Below, in pieces: positions 1 through 5,126 of a stretch of 10,058 nucleotides of DNA. The stretch lies in contig WFRC01000292.1 of the NCBI GenBank assembly GCA_015486685.1, forward strand, positions 1-10,058, given 5' to 3'. A model generated the notes under the pieces. It saw nothing but the letters and a program-made list of their open reading frames with translations. It searched no databases and was not told where the DNA came from. The position numbers and the translations under genes are program-made. Numbering within the stretch: the stretch's first letter is position 1; each line of letters opens with the position of its first letter. This stretch comes from Caldifarciminota bacterium (lineage in GTDB: Bacteria > Hydrothermota > UBA3072 > WFRC01).

Positions 1-905
1 CAAGGGGTATAGAAAAAAATATTATATTCAAAAGGGTGACTGACAGAAAAAGGTTTTTGGAATATTTAGAAGAGGATTTATATAGGTTTAATGTTTACCT
101 TTATGCCTATGTATTGATGGATAACCATTACCATCTATTTATTCAAACTACTAAACCTAATCTCAGTCATTTTATGCATAACTTAAATACTGCTTATAGT
201 GTATATTTCAACAAGAAATACCATCGTGTGGGGCACCTTTTTCAAGGAAGATTTAAAGCAATTATTGTAGATAAGGACACATATCTATTAGAATTAATAC
301 GATATATTCATTTAAACCCAGTAAAAGCTGCAATGGTATCTCTTCCAGAGGAATATAGATGGTCAAGTTATCGTGAATACATTGGGCAGAGAGAGAAAAA
401 GATAGTTAAAACAGATTGGTTGGAGGGTTATTTTGGAAAAAATGGGGTAAAAAAATTTATCAGATTTACCAACGAAGGTATAAAGAAGGAAATAAACCCA
501 TTTAAAAACTTAAAAGCCTCGTTAATCCTGGGTTCGGATGCATTTGTTGATAAAATAAGGGGAAAAATCCCTATAATTAAGGAAAACAAAGAAATACCTT
601 CATATAAATTATTAAAGGAAATATCGGTAGATGAGATATTAAAAGATATTAGTACATATTATAATGTTTCTGAGACAGACCTATTAAAAAGAAGAAAAGG
701 TAATATACCCAGAATGATAACTATATATTTTATACGCAACCTGTCGTCATTAAAATTAAAGGAAATCGCTAAAATATTCAATGTAAGTGAAAGCGGAATT
801 TCACGGGCAGCGCAAAAAATAAAAGAAGATATGAAAAGTTCATACAAAATCAGGAAGGATATCAAAGAAATAAGGGAGATAATAAGTGCAAAAGTCAAGA
901 CCTGA
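1..905 (+). CDS. IS200-like REP-associated (RAYT-type) transposase with DnaA-like C-terminal domain, 5' end outside window
   Basis: Single-strand DNA transposase of the Y1/HUH class. The frame is open from the left edge; its first residues read (S)RGIEKNIIFKR, the conserved 'RG(N)xxxxIF' stretch near the N-terminus of this family, so the gene starts left of the window. The GTG at 36 is internal, not the start. Counting from that GTG, the HUH motif is H31-Y-H33 (in MDNHYHLF), followed by GHLFQGRFKA (66-75) and RYIHLNPVKA (89-98), where Tyr90 is the likely nucleophile. Residues about 190-275 resemble the DnaA C-terminal helix-turn-helix (RRKG, SLKLKEIAKIF, SESGISRA), a fusion known in this transposase group. 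About 300 residues are visible, with perhaps 15-25 missing. The core motifs are intact. It ends 14 bp from the convergent 57-residue gene. It may be domesticated rather than mobile; no second end is visible. Confidence 0.9.
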   Translation, partial: RGIEKNIIFKRVTDRKRFLEYLEEDLYRFNVYLYAYVLMDNHYHLFIQTTKPNLSHFMHNLNTAYSVYFNKKYHRVGHLFQGRFKAIIVDKDTYLLELIRYIHLNPVKAAMVSLPEEYRWSSYREYIGQREKKIVKTDWLEGYFGKNGVKKFIRFTNEGIKKEINPFKNLKASLILGSDAFVDKIRGKIPIIKENKEIPSYKLLKEISVDEILKDISTYYNVSETDLLKRRKGNIPRMITIYFIRNLSSLKLKEIAKIFNVSESGISRAAQKIKEDMKSSYKIRKDIKEIREIISAKVKT

Positions 906-908
906 CCC
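894..908. repeat. GTCAAGACCTGACCC motif at the transposase 3' end
   Basis: The sequence GTCAAGACCTGACCC spans the transposase stop codon (TGA, 903-905). It has short inverted arms, GTCA and TGAC. Read on the minus strand it forms a small stem (GTCAG/TTGAC with one G-T pair) followed by TTTT. From memory, closely similar GGGTCAGGTCTTGA sequences recur beside IS200-like transposase genes in many bacterial genomes, so this may be an element boundary or recognition site. On the minus strand it could also act as a weak terminator for the leftward operon. Only one copy is visible. Confidence 0.4.
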
Positions 909-919
909 TGTTGTTTAAG

Positions 920-1093
920 TTAAAATATTGTATATATAAACGGGGCAACAGCAGATACCTGAATAAGAAAAATCAAAATCCCTCCAAAAATGAGAAACAG
1001 GATTATGATAATTACCCATTTTCTTCTTCGATTTAGTCTCAGCATCCCATTTATTGCTTTAATCCTGTATCTAATTTTTTTACCTAATCTCAT
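920..1093 (-). CDS. DUF5989-like small single-span membrane protein (57 aa) of the carbamoyltransferase cassette
   Basis: I translated this gene by hand. It begins ATG at 1093 (MRLGKKIRYRIKAING) and ends SAVAPFIYTIF with TAA at 920-922. The first 26 residues are strongly basic, with RRRK just before one hydrophobic helix at about 27-45. This gives a topology with a cytoplasmic N-terminus and an anchored C-terminal tail. The closing APFIYT(I/L)F is the pattern I associate with DUF5989, tiny proteins that travel with SxtJ-like and NodU/CmcH-like carbamoyltransferase genes. Their biochemical role is not established. ATGA overlap with the carbamoyltransferase stop and an AGGAG four bases upstream support real, coupled translation. 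I am confident of the ORF and less so of the family name, which comes from memory of the motif. Confidence 0.82.
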   Translation of the reverse strand: MRLGKKIRYRIKAINGMLRLNRRRKWVIIIILFLIFGGILIFLIQVSAVAPFIYTIF

Positions 1094-2808
1094 TTGTCTC
1101 CTTTTCTACAAATATAATTATTGATTACAAGAATGTCAAGTCCTGTCTTCAAAAAGGTATTTATTGCATTTTCAGGAAAACACACAATGGGTTGTCCTTT
1201 AATATTAAATGAAGTATTTAGTAATACAGGTATTCCTGTTATTTTATAAAATTCTTTCAATAATTGATGGAATAATGGATTATCCTTTTCTGATACCGTT
1301 TGAACCCGTGCACTACCATCAATATGCACTACAGCAGGAATCTTTTTCTGTTTTTCTTTTTTTACAGGAACAGTAAACAACATCCAGGGGCTTTCATTTT
1401 CTATTTCAAAATATTCCTCTGCATACTCAGAAAGAACAGCAGGCGCAAATGGCCTGAATGCTTCTCTATGTTTTACATATTTGTTTATTTTATCCTTCAT
1501 TTCCGCTCTTCTGGGGTCTGCAAGTATACTTCTATTCCCCAATGCCCTGGGCCCCCATTCCATCCTGCCCTGAAACCAGCCAACAATTCTTCCATCTGCA
1601 AGCAGTTTTGCTGTTCTCTTCACCAGCTGGTCAGGTGTATATTTCTCATATTTAACAGGATACTGTTTTAAGACAGATACTATTTCCTCATCTGTAAAAG
1701 AAGGTCCCAGATATATATTTTCCCGCCCCATATAAATTCTTTTATTCTTCAATGTATTATACCATACAGATAGTGCAGCACCCAGTGCTCCCCCTGCATC
1801 TGTTGCTGCCGGTTGAACATAAATATTATCAAAGCGGGATTTTTTCAATAATTTTCCATTGGCAACACTATTCAGAGCAACGCCACCTGCGAGACAGAGA
1901 TTTTTTATTTTTGTTTCTTGATAAACATAATCTGCCATCTTTAAGACAATCGTTTCTGTTGCCTTCTGAATACTTGCGGCAATATCTTTATGCCTTTCTG
2001 TAAATGGTTCATCAGGTTTTCTTGATGGTCCTCCAAAAAGCACTGCAAATCTTCTATTTATCATTTTGAGACCATAATGGAAGGCAAAATATTTTAAGTT
2101 TAACTGGATGCTTCCATCTGACTTTAAGTCAATAAGTTCATTCATTATTCTGTCATAATACCTTGGTTTACCATAAGGTGCAAGCCCCATCACCTTATAT
2201 TCGCCGTTATTTATCTTAAAGCCTAAATAATATGTAAAAGCACTATATAAAAGTCCAAGAGAATGGGGAAAGCGCATCTCCTTGATTATCTCTATTTTAT
2301 TATCTTTTCCAATACCATAACTGGCGGTTGCCCACTCACCTACCCCATCCATCGTTAAAATAGCAGATTTCTTAAATGGTGAAGTATAAAATGCACTTGC
2401 CATATGAGAAAGATGGTGTTTCCCAAATAATACCTCACCGTCATAATCCAGTCTTTCCCTTATAATGCTTTCTACCCATAATTTTTCTTTAATCCATGAT
2501 TTTGTTGCAAGAAGAAATTGCTGGAGACTTTTGGGAAATGTTGCGATATTTGTAAATAAAATCCTCTCAAATTTTAAGAATGGATTTTCATAAAAAACAA
2601 TATAATCAATATCTTCTGGATGAATATCTGCCTCATTTAAGCAATAATTTATTGCATTTATCGGGAATGAAGCATCGTGCTTAACCCTTGTAAACCTTTC
2701 TTCCTGAGCCGCGGCAATAATCTCCCCATTCTTTATAAGGGCTGCTGCTGAATCATGGTAGAAACAGGATATTCCAAGAATATAAAAATTCCTTATTTTT
2801 CTATCCAT
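1090..2808 (-). CDS. O-carbamoyltransferase, NodU/CmcH/TobZ family
   Basis: Transfers a carbamoyl group from carbamoyl phosphate, via carbamoyl-AMP, to a hydroxyl group of a sugar or small molecule; cytoplasmic. The 572 residues match the family's usual length. The N-terminal Kae1-like domain begins LGISCFYHDSAAAL (11-24) with QEERFTRVKHDASFP (35-49). Likely metal ligands are H131 and H135 (HHLSH), D154 (MDGVGEW) and D337 (ATDAGGALG); spacing of the first three agrees with what I recall of TobZ. AGGVALNS (307-314) is the nucleotide-site loop. The C-terminal YrdC-like domain carries GRMEWGPRALGNRSI (414-428) and KHREAFRPFAP (446-456). No key residue is missing. It overlaps the upstream small gene by 16 bp and the downstream one by 4 bp. 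The acceptor is unknown; the flanking glycan operon suggests a sugar residue. Confidence 0.95.
   Translation of the reverse strand: MDRKIRNFYILGISCFYHDSAAALIKNGEIIAAAQEERFTRVKHDASFPINAINYCLNEADIHPEDIDYIVFYENPFLKFERILFTNIATFPKSLQQFLLATKSWIKEKLWVESIIRERLDYDGEVLFGKHHLSHMASAFYTSPFKKSAILTMDGVGEWATASYGIGKDNKIEIIKEMRFPHSLGLLYSAFTYYLGFKINNGEYKVMGLAPYGKPRYYDRIMNELIDLKSDGSIQLNLKYFAFHYGLKMINRRFAVLFGGPSRKPDEPFTERHKDIAASIQKATETIVLKMADYVYQETKIKNLCLAGGVALNSVANGKLLKKSRFDNIYVQPAATDAGGALGAALSVWYNTLKNKRIYMGRENIYLGPSFTDEEIVSVLKQYPVKYEKYTPDQLVKRTAKLLADGRIVGWFQGRMEWGPRALGNRSILADPRRAEMKDKINKYVKHREAFRPFAPAVLSEYAEEYFEIENESPWMLFTVPVKKEKQKKIPAVVHIDGSARVQTVSEKDNPLFHQLLKEFYKITGIPVLLNTSFNIKGQPIVCFPENAINTFLKTGLDILVINNYICRKGDK
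1097..1105 (-). promoter_or_regulatory. Ribosome binding site of the 57-aa gene
   Basis: On the minus strand AAAAGGAGA lies inside the last codons of the carbamoyltransferase gene, with four bases between GGAG and the ATG at 1093. It is the strongest canonical Shine-Dalgarno in the leftward operon and is what makes this short ORF credible. Confidence 0.75.
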
Positions 2809-2990
2809 AAACTAAAAAAATCCCCTTTTTTAAGGATATCCTTGCTCAGTATTTTTGTAAAAAAATTCAAAGAACCTACAATAAGAAAATAGAATAATGT
2901 AAGGAGCAAATCAATCTGGACTCCTGCAATCTTTTGTGCTGTATCCTTCCATTTTTTCCAGATTACGGAAACTAAATTAAGTTTTTTCAT
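2793..2990 (-). CDS. Small membrane-anchored protein (65 aa), first gene of the carbamoyltransferase operon
   Basis: It starts MKKLNLVSVIWKKWKDTAQK, an amphipathic basic N-terminus rich in Trp and Lys. One hydrophobic segment follows at about residues 24-45 (DLLLTLFYFLIVGSLNF), then a Lys/Asp-containing tail ending FSLWIEK. I do not recognise a named domain. I recall similar short 'xxWxxxAxKIGxVQxxxLLTLFYFxxxG' proteins directly upstream of carbamoyltransferases in polysaccharide loci, so it is probably a dedicated partner or membrane tether, but its function is unknown. A GTG at 2999 would give 68 residues, but that GTG lies inside the GGTGAT Shine-Dalgarno, so the ATG at 2990 is preferred. 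The stop lies 16 bp inside the carbamoyltransferase gene, implying coupled translation. Confidence 0.8.
   Translation of the reverse strand: MKKLNLVSVIWKKWKDTAQKIAGVQIDLLLTLFYFLIVGSLNFFTKILSKDILKKGDFFSLWIEK
2814..2837 (-). other. Weak hairpin plus T-run overlapping the carbamoyltransferase RBS
   Basis: On the minus strand ATCCTT, loop AAAAAA, GGGGAT form a 6-bp stem (two of the pairs G-U), running into a tract of seven T (2820-2814, the first used by the stem). The GGGGA arm is the only Shine-Dalgarno-like sequence before the carbamoyltransferase ATG, 12 bases further on. The perfect palindrome AAGGATATCCTT (2832-2843) shares the left arm and could form a competing fold. It may tune expression between the first and second genes, or be chance in AT-rich sequence. 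Confidence 0.3.
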
Positions 2991-2994
2991 ATAT

Positions 2995-3003
2995 ATCACC
3001 TTT
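2995..3003 (-). promoter_or_regulatory. Ribosome binding site deciding the start of the 65-aa gene
   Basis: AAAGGTGAT on the minus strand pairs with the extended anti-Shine-Dalgarno (GGTGAT part), with four bases to the ATG at 2990. It contains the alternative GTG (2999-2997), which argues against that GTG being the start. Confidence 0.65.
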
Positions 3004-3038
3004 TTTACGATTTTTATGGTTCATTCCATTCTGTCCGT

Positions 3039-3067
3039 ATTTTACTATCCATTGATAAAAAAGTCAA
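3039..3067 (-). promoter_or_regulatory. Sigma-70-type promoter of the leftward carbamoyltransferase operon
   Basis: On the minus strand, -35 TTGACT (3067-3062) and -10 TAAAAT (3044-3039) are separated by exactly 17 bp; each hexamer has one mismatch to consensus. The predicted start is an A near 3032, giving a leader of about 40 nt before the ATG at 2990. The AT-rich stretch upstream (about 3070-3095) lies between the two divergent -35 boxes and could serve as an UP element for either. Confidence 0.7.
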
Positions 3068-3100
3068 CACTAATTTTATTATATACATTACATAAATGTC

Positions 3101-3129
3101 TTGACAAATGCGATTTAAGAGTGTATAAA
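3101..3129 (+). promoter_or_regulatory. Sigma-70-type promoter of the glycan export operon, predicted leaderless
   Basis: -35 TTGACA (3101-3106, perfect) and -10 TATAAA (3124-3129, one mismatch) have a 17-bp spacer. Transcription should start about 7 bases past the -10, at 3136-3137, which coincides with the ATG of the permease gene at 3137. There is no Shine-Dalgarno between the -10 and the ATG. This implies a leaderless mRNA for the first gene. A small inverted repeat (ACAT-AA-ATGT, 3090-3099) abuts the -35 and might be an operator, but it is short. Confidence 0.75.
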
Positions 3130-3136
3130 TTATGGT

Positions 3137-3916
3137 ATGAAAACAATATTTGAGAGAACCTGGAAATATAGAGAACTCTTGTTTATGTTAACCATCAAGG
3201 ATTTGAAAGTGCGGTATAAAGAGGCAGTTTTGGGGGTTGCATGGGCTATTGTTGTGCCACTTATTACTATGTTTATATTTGCTTTTGTGTTTTCACGGTT
3301 TGCAAAATTTAACACAGGAGCCATACCATACCCGATTTTTGTTTATTGCGGAATCCTCCCCTGGACTTTTTTCTCAACCACATTGACATCTGCAACGGAG
3401 GTTTTGATATTAAATGATACACTTATAACAAAGGCAAATTTTCCAAAGGAGGTATTACCACTATCCACCATTTTTTCAAACCTTGTGGATTTTCTCATTG
3501 GATTGGGTGTTTTTTTTATCCTTATTATATTTTATAAAGTCCATATAGGGTTTCACATTTTCTGGATATTACCCATCTTATTTATTCAGATAATACTTCT
3601 TGTAGGACTTGCCCTTCTCCTCTCTGTCGCAAACCTTTATTACAGGGATGTGAAGTATATATTTCAGGTGTTAATTATACTCTGGATGTTTCTAACCCCG
3701 GTGTTTTATCCTTTAAAACTTCTGCTATCTCACAGATGGTTAGTGTATCTAAATCCAATGGCTTCTATTGTTCCATTATACAGATTTTCTCTTGGAGCAG
3801 GGGCTTTGCCACCGAAAGATACAATAATTGCAGGGATTTTTCTATCTTTGTTTATAGCCTCCATCGGCATGCTTGTTTTTTCACATCTGGAGAGATACTT
3901 TGCAAAGATTATATAG
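3137..3916 (+). CDS. wzm: ABC-2 type polysaccharide export permease (Wzm)
   Basis: Inner-membrane component of an ABC transporter that moves lipid-linked O-antigen, capsule or exopolysaccharide across the cytoplasmic membrane. The N-terminus YRELLFMLTIKDLKVRYK (11-28) is the typical cytoplasmic interface helix of Wzm/TagG/KpsM proteins. About six membrane segments are visible, near 31-53, 66-87, 112-134, 141-163, 172-193 and 231-250. YYRDVKYIFQ (168-177), FLTPVFYP (185-192) and LNPM (205-208) are family signatures. Its 259 residues match the family. The ATG at 3137 keeps the whole N-terminal helix and lies where the promoter predicts the transcript to begin, so translation is probably leaderless. 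The cognate ATPase follows after one base. Confidence 0.95.
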   Translation: MKTIFERTWKYRELLFMLTIKDLKVRYKEAVLGVAWAIVVPLITMFIFAFVFSRFAKFNTGAIPYPIFVYCGILPWTFFSTTLTSATEVLILNDTLITKANFPKEVLPLSTIFSNLVDFLIGLGVFFILIIFYKVHIGFHIFWILPILFIQIILLVGLALLLSVANLYYRDVKYIFQVLIILWMFLTPVFYPLKLLLSHRWLVYLNPMASIVPLYRFSLGAGALPPKDTIIAGIFLSLFIASIGMLVFSHLERYFAKII

Positions 3917-3917
3917 T

Positions 3918-5126
3918 ATGAAAGAAAATTCTATTGTTAGCCTGGAAGATGTATGGATAGGATACTCAAGAAAAGGCAGAGGAAGTTTAAGGGATTTTAT
4001 AGGAAATATGTTCAGACGAAACCAGGAAAATATATTATGGGCACTTAAAGGGGTTTCATTTGAAGTAAATAAAGGCGAAGCATTTGGGATTATAGGCCCA
4101 AATGGAGCGGGTAAGACCACCATCTTGAAACTTATGGGGGGCATTCTTCTTCCTGATAGGGGTATAATAAATGTTTCAGGTAAGGTTTCTGCTATTATAG
4201 AATTAGGGGTGGGTTTTCATTCAGAACTTAACGCAGAGGAAAATATATTCCTTAATGGCGCTATTCTCGGGATTCCCCGAAAAACAATAAGAAAAAATCT
4301 TGAGTCCATACTGGAATTTGCAGGGCTTAAAGAATATACCAATATGCCTATAAAACATTTCTCTTCAGGTATGCGGTTAAGATTAGGTTTCTCAATCGTA
4401 ATCCATACAGATTTTGATATACTTATTGTGGATGAGGTTCTTTCCGTGGGGGATGAGGAGTTTAAGAAGAAAAGTTTTGAGAAGATGAAGAGTTTTAAGA
4501 GGAAGGGTAAAACTATAATCATAGTCAGCCATAATCTCAGGGAGATAGAGCAATTTTGTGATAGAACTTTATTCCTTGACAAGGGTAAGATTCTGGCAAT
4601 AGATAAGACCCATACAGCCATAGAAGAATATCTAAAATTTTTAGAGCACAACCGTCCTCAAGCTAACAAAAAAGACTTTCTTGGTATGAGATGGGGAAAT
4701 AAAGAAGCGGAGATTAAACGGGTAAGGATTCTGGATGGAAAAGGAAATGAAAATAGTGTTTTTGAGTATGGTGAAACCTTTGTTATAGAGATAGAGTTCG
4801 TTGCACACAAAAGGATTGAAAAACCATCTTTTGGTATTGCTATACATCATCAGGACGGATGTGTAATATCAGCCCCCAATACTACAGAATTGGGTTATAA
4901 CATTCCTTATGTAGAAGGCAAAGGAAGAATCTATTATCGGATTGAAAGGCTTCCACTATTTGAAGGAGTTTACCCACTAAGTGTTGCTATATATGATTAT
5001 AAGAATATTATTCCGTATGACCATCATGAAAGGCTTTATATGTTTGAAGTCAGAGGTATCACATCAAAAGAAAAGCGGGGAGGAGTAGATATACCTGGAA
5101 AATGGCATATAGAAAAGGGGATATAG
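3918..5126 (+). CDS. wzt: Polysaccharide export ABC ATPase with C-terminal glycan-binding domain (Wzt)
   Basis: Powers export of the glycan through the Wzm pore. The start is ATG 3918, one base after the permease stop; an in-frame ATG at 3873 would add 15 residues encoded inside the permease gene and lacks support. Walker A is GPNGAGKTT (60-68), the ABC signature FSSGMRLRL (148-156), Walker B ILIVDE (168-173), and the switch histidine H205 in VSHN. Residues about 265-380 form a separate beta-rich region matching a Wzt-type C-terminal domain (YGETFVIEIEF, GIAIHHQDG, LFEGVYPLSVAIYD). In studied Wzt proteins this domain binds a modification at the non-reducing end of the finished glycan and licenses export. 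Its presence suggests the polymer here is capped or otherwise marked. No strong Shine-Dalgarno is present, so translation is likely coupled to the permease gene. Confidence 0.94.
   Translation: MKENSIVSLEDVWIGYSRKGRGSLRDFIGNMFRRNQENILWALKGVSFEVNKGEAFGIIGPNGAGKTTILKLMGGILLPDRGIINVSGKVSAIIELGVGFHSELNAEENIFLNGAILGIPRKTIRKNLESILEFAGLKEYTNMPIKHFSSGMRLRLGFSIVIHTDFDILIVDEVLSVGDEEFKKKSFEKMKSFKRKGKTIIIVSHNLREIEQFCDRTLFLDKGKILAIDKTHTAIEEYLKFLEHNRPQANKKDFLGMRWGNKEAEIKRVRILDGKGNENSVFEYGETFVIEIEFVAHKRIEKPSFGIAIHHQDGCVISAPNTTELGYNIPYVEGKGRIYYRIERLPLFEGVYPLSVAIYDYKNIIPYDHHERLYMFEVRGITSKEKRGGVDIPGKWHIEKGI

Noticed and set aside
908..951. CTGTTG ... CAACAG inverted repeat between the convergent genes, as a possible bidirectional terminator
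   Set aside because: Only 6 bp pair, the loop is over 30 nt, there is no T-run after the stem, and half lies inside the 57-aa gene.
1300..2003. Plus-strand ORFs of 65-123 codons opposite the carbamoyltransferase
   Set aside because: They are antisense shadows of a gene with a full set of family motifs; their translations are low-complexity Phe/Ser/Leu-rich with no recognisable domain or RBS.
3098..3105. GTCTTGAC, reverse complement of part of the 894-908 motif, as a second element copy
   Set aside because: Only 8 bp match and these bases are explained by the -35 box TTGACA; no further similarity flanks it.
3132..3140. Minimal start-stop ORF (ATG GTA TGA) overlapping the permease ATG, and a similar ATG GAA TGA at 3029-3021 in the leftward leader
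   Set aside because: The first lies upstream of the predicted transcription start and so would not be in the mRNA. ATG-NNN-TGA strings are common by chance, and nothing else suggests a uORF.
3873..3917. Upstream ATG extending wzt by 15 residues into the permease gene
   Set aside because: The added residues are the frame-shifted permease C-terminus and do not resemble a Wzt N-terminus; ATG 3918 gives the expected start one base after the permease stop.
4217..4850. Minus-strand ORFs opposite wzt
   Set aside because: They lie wholly within the motif-bearing wzt gene and have no RBS or family features.
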